Part shown: piece by piece, positions 50,690-63,588 of the stretch
Position numbering within the stretch: the first letter of the stretch is position 1
How the letters are laid out: each line of letters begins with the position of its first letter
Translations under genes and position numbers: made by a program
The notes under the pieces: model-generated
Database searches by the model: none
What the model saw: only the letters and a program-made list of their open reading frames with translations
Told to the model about the DNA's origin: nothing
Origin: Pterobdella sp. o SKG-2022
Lineage: Eukaryota > Annelida > Clitellata > Hirudinida > Piscicolidae
Direction: 5' to 3'
NCBI GenBank assembly: GCA_964035795.1
Contig: OZ038322.1
Location: 14,144,711-14,208,710 of the forward strand
Length of the DNA stretch: 64,000 nucleotides

Positions 50690-51700
50690 TATTGACAGAA
50701 AAAAAATTTTGCATTTCTTGGAAAAAACACACTGAACCCAGACCAAGTAAAAGTTGGAAAAAAGTATTCAACAAATATTTTCACAACCAGCAAAGGTGTA
50801 CCACAAGGGACTTGTTTGTGCTCCATATTGTTCATCATCTACCTCGCAAAAGCTCTCACATCTATCGAAGGTATGAAAATGCAACCAATCAGAAAATTTT
50901 AAGATCACAACTATTCAATCCCCCCAACATCAAACATCATAGAAATGCAATATGCTGATGACATAACTTGGATTTTCAGCGGCTATGAAGACCTTCACGA
51001 AATTCTCAAAACAATTCAAATCAACTTTTCCAAAACAACCTCACAATAAATAAAAAACCCGCATCAACAGAAACCACGACTCCACATGGAAAAAGTGAAA
51101 GTATCTAGGTACCATTTGTGATACAAAATCAGACATCAAAAATAGAAAAATTCCAGCCTTCAATACGCTCTCAAACAACACGAAAATATTTAAAAATAAT
51201 AAAACCAGTTTCCAAACCAAGAAAAGAGTCTTCGAAGCCTACATATCGTCCACATACCTTTACAACAGTGAAACATGAACCAGGACAGAGAGGCTGAACA
51301 AAATTGTAGACAGCACCCAGAGAAGACTTCTAAGAGTTGCGGCAAACACCAGTTGGCCAGAAAAAATACCAAATGAAGATCTACACACTCTACTCCAATA
51401 CAAAAATTGGAACACGAAAATAAAACGAAGAGTAAACTTTGTAAGTCACATGGTAAGATAAAAACCTGACACGCCGGTTAGGAAAAGCCTGGCAGAAGCA
51501 GCCAGAGCTGTCAGAAGATCTAGAAGTGCACTAAGAAAAACCTGGTACTCCCTCATCAAAAAAGATTTTGAAGGGCTAGGAATAAAGATGGAAGCTGAAA
51601 ATACCTGAGACACAGTTTTAGAACACAGCCAATGGAAACGAAGTCAATCGAGCCATGTCAACCTGACGGAAAGCTCTTCAAAGGAATCTGTGTCGTAGCT
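50690..51700 (+). mobile_element. Dead non-LTR retrotransposon: reverse-transcriptase fragment
   Basis: Conceptual translation across several stops and frameshifts gives RT landmarks in order: GVPQGT at 50795-50812 followed by LFIIYLAKA, then QYADDITW (YADD box at 50951-50962). YLGTICDTKSDI and YISSTYLYNSE plus RLNKIVDSTQRRLLRVA come next, the usual LINE thumb and C-terminal region. It is 5'-truncated, with no endonuclease domain and no intact frame. The clade is not assigned. Described as a relic only. Confidence 0.9.
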
Positions 51701-52677
51701 GTTTACATTTAGTTACTAGGTAGTTAATTTCAAAATATGAAACTTTTTTTGAAATTTATTATGGTGCCAGATGACTAAAACAATGATTAATCATTCGAAA
51801 AAGAGGTGGCTTCAAAGTGATAGAAAACTTATGCCGCCAACAGAAGTCATGAGTTTGTGGGAAAGCACAGCGGTTTCTTCTCTACTCAACATGCAGCAAA
51901 TATATACCACCATATGCTCGTTTTAAGCTATGTCTCGTTGAACTAATATAAGCAACTAAATATGATCTAGAAATGGTCAGACAAACCAGGTGAAGTATGT
52001 AACCTAATGTAGATTTCGACAAATACTCCATTGTCTTGGAAGGCTTTTCGTTTTGGGTTGCCCAAGTGTTCATCAAAACAAGTAAATTATACCAACAATT
52101 GAAGAAAAACGCTCAGTTTTAGATTATTTCTATAAAAAAAAATTGAAACATGAAAGTGTTACGGCCACATTTATGAACGAGAACCCATAATGAACCCTTT
52201 AATTTTATGATTTTCAATGTTATTGATAGAGTGAAAGGTGTAGAAGTCATAAAATGCATGATGGATTTCAAACGGATTTTAATATGGTGATTAAAGTCAA
52301 TAGAACATATTTATATTCGTTATACCAAACTTATAATTATACAATTGTGTATTGATCCAATTTAATTAACAGTTCAAAAAACAGTAATGAACTGCTAGTT
52401 TTATTACTTTCATATTCAAATCGTCAGTTCGGCATATGTGTATTTGGGAAAAAATTGTAAAGGATGAAATTATGCTTTGTGGGAAATCATTATTAAAAAC
52501 GATTATCATATAAGTTAGGACTTATATCTGAATTAAATAATCTACAAACTAATAAGAAAGATTGATGAAAAAAATTTTTAACTTACTAATTTTAAATTGT
52601 TATATCTGATGAAACTACTTTAGAATTAATAATAGATTTGCAAGCAAATTGAGAATCTTTGAGACTGCCTAGCTCTG

Positions 52678-52740
52678 ATTGGCTCGCACGAATTCATATG
52701 TATTTCGAATTCACTTCAAATACCCTTGTTTGGTATATAT
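52678..52740 (+). promoter_or_regulatory. Promoter-like elements before the 52.9 kb ORF
   Basis: Inverted CCAAT box (ATTGG, 52678-52682) in a GC-richer patch, and TATATA at 52735-52740. Both lie 170-230 bases before the ATG at 52907. Motif evidence only. Confidence 0.35.
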
Positions 52741-52906
52741 GTTTCTTTAGGTTTTGAGCTGTTTTAACTGTTAATTTTTAAATTTAAATAATAATCTAGA
52801 AAGTAATTGATTAATTTTCAATCTTGCAAATTTATATATTAAGCCTGAACATTGATTAAATATTAAAATGGAGCTTTATAATTTTGAATAGTTTCCTAAA
52901 TTTAAA

Positions 52907-53070
52907 ATGAGTGAAACGGACTTTGAGGGTTTCACAACATGTAGCACACCTTCCGACACCAAAAAAATTAGACGAAGTGGAAGAAAAGTTTTATTTCCAT
53001 GCAATTTAGAGTCTTCTCCCCTCCTTCAGCTGACTGATGGTCTACAGACACTCAGCACAGACACTAACAA
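52907..53070 (+). CDS. Probable first coding exon of an unrecognised gene
   Basis: The ATG (AAAATGA) opens MSETDFEGFTTCSTPSDTKK and continues IRRSGRKVLFPCNLESSPLL, with balanced composition unlike its surroundings. Donor AACAA|GTAGAA gives phase 2; without splicing the frame stops at once after 55 residues. The basic RRSGRK patch and Ser/Thr content suggest a regulated nuclear protein, but no family is recognised. CCAAT and TATA-like elements lie upstream. It may join the exon at 56759, whose phase matches. Confidence 0.45.
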
Positions 53071-53079
53071 GTAGAAATT

Positions 53080-56000
53080 TTCAAAAGAAATTTTTTTTAT
53101 TGAAAATCAATTTTAAATACTGCCTTAAATTCATTTTCTAATTAATTTGTTGACTAGTTTCAAATTTGTATTAATTTCTTATAATGTAAATTGATCTATG
53201 AGTTAACTATTTCAAAGCTGAATGAATGAAGGTCATGCTTTAAATTCAAAATGTGTGGCACATTGTTTTAGATTTTAATATTGATTAAAATGAGAGCATT
53301 TAAATGTTCTTTAGCCTAAAAATCAAAATTTGTTTGTGTTGTTGATATCCCCTGCTGATGATTTTAGTAAATTAGTTTCAATTTTTAAAATAAAATATAG
53401 ATTAAATTCATTTTGATGAGAATTTGGTTAAATGATATCAAAATTATTATTCATATTTGCAAAACTCATTTTTATATCTATAGTTTCTAAATATAATATT
53501 CATCATCATTTTTTTTATTTTGGTTTTCTATAAATGAGATTAGAAAAAAAAATTAAAAAAAGAATAAACTTGACTCAGAAAATAATTAAATAAACTTTTA
53601 TTCAAAGTAAATTTCAAAATTTGAATAAATAGGGTATGATTACCTAACGTGAATTAAATTGTGTTTTTGAATATTTTTCAATGCAAGGTTATATAGATAA
53701 AAAACCTATAATACAAAAGGTAGCATTTAAATAGACACATTTTAAAAAGACAATAGAAGCTAAGGTATTTCAGCTGAGTGTGAAAAAGAGATTTGGAGTG
53801 GTGAGGGGAGCTGCAGGAATTTAAATCTTGGAAATAATCTTGAGAAAAACCCCATAAGACTTTTTATAAATAAAGGATAATGCAAGAAAATTTGAAGTAA
53901 TGTAAAAAGAAGATTAAAAAAAAAACATTTGAATATAATGTAAATTATAATACTTATGTTTGTATGTGAAACGATCAAAATATTTTTTAAGCAAAATTTC
54001 ACGAAGCTTCGTAAATACATTACTTCTATGAAACAATTATCAAACCTTAACTAGATAAATGATAGCAAAATATCATTTTATATATTTGATAATTATCATA
54101 TAGTATAATACTCTCCACCACGTTAGTGAACATATAAGCGAATAGAAAAGCAGATGTCTCATTTCTATGTAATGCCATTCCTTCAATACCCGGCTTAATT
54201 ATCGATTGAAAGATCATTACTACAACTAGGGTTGTGTGCTGTTATGTACGTGTTTGAACGTATGTGTGCGTGTCTTATTTTGTTTCATTGTGCGTCTTGC
54301 TGCGTCTCGTTGGGGTTTTCATTGCGTTTGTGCGTTAGTATTGTCTATTAGTTGGGTAATTTAAAATTTTACTTTTTATCTTTGAGGTTTTAAACTTAAA
54401 AAAAATTACTCAACTCAAAAATTTTTAGTTTCAAAAGCATTAACCTCATATTACTCATAGGTAGGGCTTGCTGAGCGATGAGACACACAAAATATAAGAC
54501 TATATTGTTCTTTGTTCTTACTTCTTTGCCCGAACATAATCTATTTTTGACGTAGTCTATACTCATACAATTATATAATAATATATAAATACTCTTTATT
54601 TATCTATTTATTTTAATATTTTATTTCAAAAAGTTATTAATTTTTATACTCGCCTAGAATAATATATTTCTTTACGAATCAATTCCTCCCATAAATTATA
54701 GATTTCTTATCTTCTATTCAGCCATGCATTCATTTGTGAATCCATCCATTTATTCATTCACTCATCCAGCTGTTTGTATGGATCTATTAACCTTTTTTCC
54801 ATCCCCCCATTAACCAAATTTTGTTGTATTTAACTCATGGAAACTACCATTCGCTTAAGCACCCATCCATTTTCTCGTCTGATCACTTCATCCATCCATC
54901 ACTTCATGCTCTTCTTTTTTATAAGTTTGTTTAACTATCCATCTACCCATGCATAACGTATCCACACCTAGCTATGTACCAAATCAATAACCTACTCCCC
55001 ACTCACCTACACCCTTTTCTGTTTATCCATCCATTCATTCAACAACAGCCGATCCATGCACTCACCCACTCATGCATGCATGCACCTCTTCATGCATTAA
55101 TCATCACAGAAGTTCATGTGCCACTTACTTGTGTCAACTTGGTAAATGTTATTGTATGTTTGTTCTGCCAGTGTGTGTTTATGTTTCATTCTTCCTAATA
55201 ACATCTCAGTATGCTTTAGTGCATGTTAATGCTACAAAGTGTTGCTAATTGTTTATTTTTGTTCATTTGGAGCTTGTTTTAGACTTGAAAAATATAGAAA
55301 AAACTTAGTTTTTAAAAACATACTTTTCACAATATTTTTCACAAGTATTACAAATTTTTTTATTATGACTTGTTGTAAGCAAACCTCCATGTTATCAGTT
55401 TGAATTATTTCCATAATTTTATTTATTATTGCAAATATTTATTAAAAGGCGCTTTTAGTTTTGGAGCATTTGCTCGATTATAAGGGTCACGTCAACTTAA
55501 ATACCAATCAATAAAGAGTATGATTATAGTGACGTCAACCCCACCAAATGCCTCACAACATATTAATTGCTGTAGGTATTATTATTACTAAAACTTGGTG
55601 TTTGTTACAAGTCTTCAAATGTGGTGGTGGTAGTGCCGATTTCCCTCAACGTGGTGTCACACAAGAATGCTGTATTGTTCCTGTGTATCATGTAAAATAA
55701 TATACGTCTCTGTGTGCTATCAATTTGTGTGTGATTTTAACCCGTTTATGTGCGTTTCAGTTGTGTGTGATTTTTCCTATTTGTGTCTTTCAGATGTGTG
55801 GTTTTTACTTGCTTATGTATTTGAGTTGTGTGTGATTTTCACTTGTTTAAGCGTGTGATTTTTATTTGCTCATGTGTTTGAATTTCTGTTTCTTGCAAAA
55901 CCATCTTATGATACAAAAAGTCAATTTGATTTTAATTGAAATGTCTGGCCGCCAATAAATCAAACCTCGACTCGGCCTTCCAATACATCATAATCGAATA

Positions 56001-56660
56001 AAATTTGAAGTATTTTTTAGTGTCGAAGCCATTGTAGTGACTGAATGAAATGTCGAAGATGTTTTTAAATTTGCAATAGCAGATGTTGCGACCATAGAGG
56101 CTTCAGTTAAGGTATGCAAGCACAGCAAATGAGTTTTATTGTTTTATGTGCACAGCAATTTATTGTATTTTATAAATGGGGTCTATGCATTTAACCGCTC
56201 ACAACCCTGAACATCTGCCTTGTTGGATCATTTTTGCTTTTTATTTCAAATTAATTTTTATTTATCTTACCAACTATTTTGATACTTACACTTTTTTCAC
56301 AATATTTTATATTCTAATAAAATGGAATCCTGGTAATAATATTAAGTAGATTATCTTATCACTATATGTAGTAATCTTATATAATATCAGTACATAACTA
56401 CAGCACATCTTTCAACTACCCATCAGCATACTAACGATTCGTTTAATTTGTGGCCACCTTCCCTTAACCTGACATTAATTTAATAAACATCACTTCTACT
56501 TTATATAGTGTGTTTGAAGAAAAATATATCAAAGTTATTATTATAGGTTATAAAAATTAAGTGGAATAATCGAATTAATATAATAATAAAAAGAATATTA
56601 AATAATATTTAAATATTACACAACATGGTATAACTTTAATTTTGTTAAAGCAATCGCTGT
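53080..56660. other. Presumed intron or intergenic stretch
   Basis: AT-rich with a Ser/Pro/His-rich CCATCCATT-type simple region at 54710-55100. A short ORF at 55548 and a CRE at 55530-55537 are treated as a finding. No firm exon. Confidence 0.4.
55530..55537. promoter_or_regulatory. CRE palindrome TGACGTCA
   Basis: Full consensus CREB/ATF motif in an AT-rich region, ten bases before a short ORF with a hydrophobic N-terminus. Motif evidence only. Confidence 0.28.
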
Positions 56661-56666
56661 ATAAAG

Positions 56667-56668
<2 letters not shown>

Positions 56669-56754
<86 letters not shown>
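56669..56754. repeat. (CA)43 microsatellite
   Basis: An uninterrupted dinucleotide run of 86 bases ending four bases before a candidate splice acceptor (CAACAG at 56753-56758). Confidence 0.98.
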
Positions 56755-56755
<1 letters not shown>

Positions 56756-56758
56756 CAG

Positions 56759-56848
56759 ATTGCCTCATTTCACCTTGCTAGAAGGCAGTGAGGTGGTGCA
56801 GAAAGAAGATGCCCTGGTGGAAAAAAAGCTTTCCATTGATGATGGTGG
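56759..56848 (+). CDS. Candidate internal exon next to a CA repeat, unrecognised
   Basis: After CAACAG the frame reads LPHFTLLEGSEVVQKEDALV then EKKLSIDDG, with no stop and balanced composition, to donor GGTGG|GTAATT. Phase at its start (one base) fits the exon at 53070, producing a Lys codon at the junction. The CA run would lie directly at the acceptor in place of a normal pyrimidine tract. Confidence 0.42.
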
Positions 56849-56859
56849 GTAATTTTTTT

Positions 56860-58900
56860 AAATTTCTGATTATTTTTTTTATTACCTCAATAGTTAATTT
56901 TTTAATCATTAAAATGAGTAATATTTTAATGAAATGTAAGTATTCTTGTCAAAAAAAAAATTTATCATAAATTAAAATTTCAAACAATTCAACTTTTTTT
57001 CGCACCGAAAAATTTCTAGAAAGCATTTAATAACTTTGAAGTCTTTGACAATTTCAACAAAACCACCCCGATAATACTTTCTCACGCACAAAATAAGAAA
57101 CAAATATATGTTGTATGAATACAGGATGAATGTTTATGCAAAAATACCTTCCGAAGTCTATTATTAATATAATTACACCTCCATTATCCCCCTTCTTTAA
57201 TTACGTTTTTTGCGTAGCTATTTCAACCAAAACATATGCCAATTAAATGGAACTTTGTATGTGCTGAAATTGTGTTTGTATTTAATTAAACTTTGTATGT
57301 ATGAGCAGTGATTAAAATTTATATGTATTTTTGAAAAAACTGTATTTTTATATTGAGAGTTTGTATAGACTGATGTTTTTTTTAACATTTTCATGTATTA
57401 GATCGGTGATTGTATGTATGGGGATTTCGCATTTGTTTAATCTATGTCAATGTGTATTGAAATGTGAGCGGTAAGATAAAATATAATATTTTGCCTTAAA
57501 TAAAGTAAACAGACGGGTGTTGAGTAGTCTCCCACAAAAGTTCATAAGAACAAAATCACACTGAACCATGACCTCATTCTCCTTATCATCAAACCCTTCT
57601 TTAAACCTCTTTTATCTCTCCTCTTTATCGCTCTTTCTTTTTGGCGATATTGTTAATGGTGGGGATCTCAACAAATAGCGGTTTTATTAAATAACACAAC
57701 ATATTTTATTGCCGATGATTAATTTTTTATATTTGTATGCGACAAAGACGCTCAAGTTTCTACGTATTTATAAGCTTTGATACGTATTGATTGTTATTTT
57801 ATTGAGTGTTGTTTTTATGCCTTGTAGAGTGGCTCTTCTTTGATGCTACTGCTTTAATGAAAAGTACTAAATTAATCATTTTGTAACATCGACTTCCGTT
57901 GCGTGTAGAGTTCCAATCATTCAAACACAACACACAGTTCAAATAATATAACAATGAGACTTGAAGAAAAAATTAATACCATTAATAGGTGTTAACAAAC
58001 CTTGTGTCTTTAAAATTTAAAAAATGAGTACAAAATCAGTATTTGATGAATATAATCTTTCGAAATTTAAATGGTAAAATAATACAAAGCATGCATTGTT
58101 TCAAGTACATTCTACAAAATCACTGTTAGCGGTTAACTGTATAAACAATGCAAAAGATTGCAAGATAAAGTTGTTATTGTGTAAAAATAATTAAACCACT
58201 TTTCCTTCCTTTGAAGCTCTATTACATGAATACAGCCTTTTAATTCAATCTAAATGAACTTTTAAACTTTGAAGCCAGTTAGAAATTATTCATAAAACGA
58301 AGGTGATATTTTACATCCTATAGTAAAGAGAAGGTGAACATTCGAAAATTATGGAAATATCTCATAAATTGCAATTTCATTCTATATTGGATGTTTTCAT
58401 ATAATACAAAAGCACGTTGCACATACATTTAAACTCCCCCAACCATATTACTACACACAAACACACAGACCAAGTAGTTTGACAAATGTAATTATTGTTG
58501 CATTAGTTGAGCCTCCAGATCCTTCGGGATTCCATGCATTTCTTAACATCCCCCAATATCAATTTATGCCCACTTTCTATCTTCTTTTTGATGCTATTTT
58601 TTTACTGGAATGATATTAAAATGCTTGTCTCTCCATAAGCTTACTACCCACCTATATACATTTGCATAATTATCAGAGCAATTTGAGTGGCATGTATTGG
58701 TGGTGTTGTAACTAGTCTCATTAAAAGACCATACCACCACACTATCACTATATCAACCGACATTTAAATACTCGTTTGTGCTGCGCTATTTCGCTTTTTA
58801 TTGCATAACTTTTGGCGCTTACATAATTGTTTTTCCTGCTTTTTAAATTTCATTCTTGCAATATAACAGTTTCCATAATTAAAAATACATTTGCTTATTC
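56860..58900. other. Gene-poor stretch
   Basis: AT-rich. A possible terminal exon for the 52.9 kb gene begins after AAACAG at 57511 and reads RVLSSLPQKFIRTKSH then stop. It fits phase but is weak. A GC-richer patch at 58505-58580 is open on both strands without clear splice partners. Confidence 0.35.
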
Positions 58901-58901
58901 A

Positions 58902-58905
<4 letters not shown>

Positions 58906-58958
<53 letters not shown>
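58906..58958. repeat. (TA)n microsatellite
   Basis: About 53 bases of uninterrupted AT/TA dinucleotides. Confidence 0.97.
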
Positions 58959-58959
<1 letters not shown>

Positions 58960-58960
<1 letters not shown>

Positions 58961-61205
58961 AAATCTATTACCTACATTTATATGGAGGTTGGTTATGTAA
59001 TTAGAAAGGCCATTATCGGAGGGCTGGTAGGGCTGTAGCTAAGGGTCATGTAGTAGTTTTTAATTTTATATGCTTCAATATGAATCAAGATTGAATGATC
59101 AAGCTGATAATATTGTTGTACATGCATTGGATTGTGTGGTAGGAAAATATTTTCAGGTGTAAATCTTTATTTGTTCTTTGATCTATGCATTTTATTTATT
59201 ATCTATCAATTGGCTCTTAAAATTAATATTTGAGTTTCAACTGTGAATAAATTCTAATCTAAAATTATTCGATATGTAAATTATCATGAATTACTTTTGG
59301 TATAGATACAATTTCAAATTCAAATCGGATAGTTATTATCCCCGATCGACAGCAAGCCATGCAACAAATAAGTTGACAATGTGCTTATGTTCGAGGGTTG
59401 GATCGCCTTGACACCGTATCCCGCTGTGCACCCCATGTCACCCTGAACTACCATGATAACAACAAATTTCTAGCAAAGTTTACATTTCATCATTATAACC
59501 AATTATATCCTCACCACTTTAACATTATAACCAATATTATCTTCACCACTTTATTGTTATATCCAATAACATCACCAAATTATCATTATAAACAGTAAGA
59601 AATCACAGTAGCATTATATATAGGACCCCATAAGCGAAAATATCATCATGTTATGAATTTCAATAGTGAATCGATTAAAAAAAGTTTCACAAGTGTTCTT
59701 AAGCTAGAACACCGCCACACCATATTGCTGTGGTTTTATTACCTTCCGCCCCTCCATATCACTTTTATGCAGGTTCATTTGATTAATCACTGCAAAAGCT
59801 CTATCGGTTTAATTCGGTTGAGTGTGTGTAAACCGATAATACTGCTACAAAATCTTGATAATCACCCCAAGTTACCACTATACTCAGCCATAAAATCAGC
59901 CAAAACACCCATGCCACCTGTGAACATATGTTCAGTCCAATCAGTGTTCAATCGAGATTACCAGTGCTGTGTTTATATCGAAAAATAATGCATTTTATGC
60001 TTGGGTTGTAATACATAAATTATTAAGAAAATCAGTTAAGAATAAACTATAAATTATGCAGTATAGACTGAAAGTAAAAGTTGAAAACCGACAGTATTTA
60101 ATTAATAAGGGAAAGAAGGGCTTACTCATTAGAACGAATGACTAGAACAATATCATTAAACTTAGTAGAAATCATAAAAAATACTAAAAATCATAGTGTT
60201 ACTAATAATAAATTTTGTGCATAAAGTTTATTAATAGAAAGCTTGATTTAGAAGGTAAGAAGTTATTCTTTTAAAACATCGTTACTACCTTTCCGCATTC
60301 TTTCATTGTCGAGTTATTGAATTTTAACCTTTGCATAACTACACACCCACCAATCATTATCATCTTCAATACATACAGCATAAGGTAATATTTATATACG
60401 TATACAATATAATGAATGGTATTTAAAAATGCATAAAAACCCAGTGCCATTATGTACTACGTCAATAAGTTCAAGAAATGCGCCAGAATTCACAATAAGA
60501 ATAAAAATTATTTAAAACCATGACCAAAACTTGCGATTTTTATAAAATCGCAGAATGTGTTGAACTGATTAATTTTGAAAATATTCTCTGGTGCGTTTGA
60601 AATAAGTAGGAACTAAAGTAAAATTCAACACAACCACATATGAAAACCCATATGACGAGAAACTTGAAAAAACCCACAATAACTTATAAATTACACATAA
60701 AGCCATCTACGCATACAATCGCATGCAATCTCACATTCACGCCCTTATCCACACACATCAAACCATTCACACTTCTATAAAAACCATCAATGCACATATA
60801 CATCCATCTACCCACATAAAATCACACACACACTTGCCTACAACCATCCACACAAACACAACCCCTCAACATAATCTACCAAATTGCGTTGAAAATTCAC
60901 CAAGATTTAGATTTTTATTCACGACACCAAAGTTATTCGATTTTTTATATCTATTAATAGTTTGAAATGATTAATTTTTTCAATTCTTTTAGTTGATAAC
61001 TCATCATGATTGGTTAAAACTTATTTAACCCGTGTGTCATCAAGATTTTTCGTATCATCCGTCATCATCATTTGCTTTAAAAAGAATACAAACCTTATCC
61101 CCAAGTCATGAATACACACATAAAAACGTCAAATAAGGCACAAAAACACACCTTCTCACACACACGGACACAAACAGGACATCTGTTGTTACTGCTGATG
61201 AAGCT
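58960..61205. other. Gene-poor stretch
   Basis: AT-rich with a balanced-composition patch at 59335-59460 that is open in two plus frames but lacks a confident acceptor. The frame 59653-59988 has an ATG but no recognisable motif. No gene is supported. Confidence 0.4.
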
Positions 61206-61229
61206 GTGAGAGGTGCTTTGTTTAGCCAT

Positions 61230-61296
61230 CCTTTGTTGCTTCCATCTTACATCCACCCTTTGTTGCTTCCATCTTACATCCACCCTTTGTTGCTCT
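61230..61296. repeat. 27-bp tandem repeat
   Basis: The unit cctttgttgcttccatctta plus catccac starts at 61230 and 61257, and a partial copy at 61284. Both strands give repeated-peptide artefact frames. Confidence 0.9.
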
Positions 61297-62399
61297 CCTT
61301 TCTATCCTATTATCTTTTCCCATTTTTGTCAATTCCCTTCTTACTTCACACATCATACCCTATATTTTTCCACTATTTCTCTGAATCCCTTTCTTTATCA
61401 CCCCTACCTGCACCTATTTGTTTTCCAAGTCATTCTGTTTGTTTTTCTACTCTCTCTCTATCTTTCTTACAGCTCCCATTTCTACTTTTTTTTTATCCCT
61501 ATTTCTGCATTATTTGTAGAGATTTCAAAATACTATAATGCTTTTAATAGTATTTCATTTAAATATATGGTTTATGTAAACACAAAAATTTTTGAAAGTA
61601 CAAAACACACCTTTCAATAAAAAATTATATCGTAATACTTTTTTGCATTATCATGTATACAGACCAAATGCCTTCACTTTACAACTTCTAAATTTTAATC
61701 CCTTTAAAAGTTTCTTTAAGCTTTTAATACTAGTGTATTAAGCAAAGTTATATTTTCTAATAAATTTATTTTTTTCCATATTAATTTTGTATATATTTCA
61801 AAAATATATTTTGTGTTCAATCACTTCAGTTATTTACATACACACTAGACTAGTTCATATTACACACAGTACTTAATTCATAATGTTGCATTAATTATCT
61901 GAGCGCCCAAATTTGAACATTTTGAATTTAGCGCCATGCTAACCTTTGTAGCGATGACTAATGTTTAATATGAAGAATTGTAACATTTCAAATATTTATT
62001 GAATACCTTTTCAGTGTATTTAAAGCTTCATTCAACGAGCACAACAGCTGATATCAATTAGAGATATGTATTACTATGCTTGTATTGTTATAGAATATGT
62101 AATATTATGTGTGTATTGTTATAGAACACGTAATGTGTGTTGTGTATGGGGGGTAGTTATAGGCTAGAATACGTAGAATTCCTGGCGCGAATGTTTGAAT
62201 GCAATGTTGCGTAGCTGAGGCGTCCAAATTGCCCTCTATCATGTCTGCTTCAAATCATATTGTTGGTTTTTAATAGAATTTTCAAATGCACCATCTTCGT
62301 TTGTATGCTTAATTTGTTGAATCCCTTATCTGTAAAAGGATCGATCATTATCATGACGGCCTCATTAAATCACTTTCACTTACTATCAGTCATAAACCC

Positions 62400-62757
62400 A
62401 CCCCCATCAAACGTCATTCTATACTTTAATCACTCCTTGGTATTTGTGCCAGTTTAATATATTTCTTTGAAGCTGTTGGTTGGTTAGACTGATGTCGATT
62501 TCTTCGGATGCCAATTTAAAAAATATTTCTAAGACTAATTTGTATTTTCGATGTCAGTTTTGTTTGATGTTGCCTCCTTGAACTTCAAAACGACCATGTC
62601 TCCTTTGATCGACACATCAGTCATGCCATCCTCGCCTCACATTAATCATTACCCACTTCCGCACCAATATTTCCTTTGTGGCCTCCTTCGCACTCTTGAA
62701 CTTGTGTATATCTTCAATGAAATCATATACAATGCAAAGGTATCCAATGAAACATAA
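62400..62757 (-). pseudogene. Possible decayed coding segments, unrecognised
   Basis: Minus-strand patches read IEDIHKFKSAKEATKEILVR, then in another frame VSIKGDMVVLKFKEATSNKT, then FKLASEEIDISLTNQQL. Composition is more balanced than nearby DNA and the KFK..EAT motif recurs, but the pieces are in different frames with stops between and no acceptable introns. Either a decayed gene or repeat, or chance. Confidence 0.25.
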
Positions 62758-62983
62758 TACTAAATAATACAATAAACTAAACATATAATAAGATGAAAAT
62801 TGGAACTACCTAATGGTATAGAATACCACACCAAAAAAAAATGCTATACATCACTACAACATGCAATAGAATGCAGTAAAAGGAGTAAGTTTATAGTGGC
62901 GTTAACTCAAAGAGAAGACTCAAATAGAAGGCGGGAGATTGCGCAAGAAATGTCATTATGACGTAAGACATCTATTCTGGTTC

Positions 62984-63013
62984 CACATTGGGCGCATTTA
63001 GCGTCCAAATGTG
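62984..63013. other. GC-richer hairpin
   Basis: cacattgggcgc and gcgtccaaatgtg pair around an ATTTA loop with one bulge, in AT-rich DNA. Unknown role. Confidence 0.45.
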
Positions 63014-63588
63014 GGTGTTATAGAATGTTTGAATGGGGTTTTGTATCTGCTAATCATCCATCGAATTTCAATTATTCCTACCTCTAATTCTCGACCCTGA
63101 ATAACTATTTAAATTTTGGTAGTGCTGTATTATGGGTGAGCTTCGTTAAACAATTTAAATCTTTGGATTTTTCTATTTAGTTGTTTCAAGCTCAGGTTGT
63201 TGCGTTATTTGATTGAAATTTTATTTGATTTCAAAATTATATCAATTTTTAATTTTTATACGTGTTCAACTGGTGTAAATGGGATCGATGAACACACAAT
63301 GCCTTTGTTACGTATCGATTTGTCCTTCAACGCTCTTTTCGACTTCAAAAAACAATATCTTTATATTAAGCTTCAAAAACATCAATTGAGGATTCATATA
63401 TTTATTTATGATAGCCTTAACATAAAACGTTTATATCTTTGTTTGAAATATGAAATATATGCAGTATTCAAACTTAAAATATATCATTTTTAACTTTTCA
63501 CTAATGTCTTGGCTGTTTTATTATAAATTCATATTGGCGTAACTAATTTGATAACGCCGATTTTATCTTTATCGAAGTTTAAGATAGT

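Noticed and set aside
56035..56116. Plus-strand segment reading NVEDVFKFAIADVATIEASV before a GTATGC donor
   Set aside because: Every frame from the nearest acceptor contains a stop, so no exon can be defined; may be chance or a relic.
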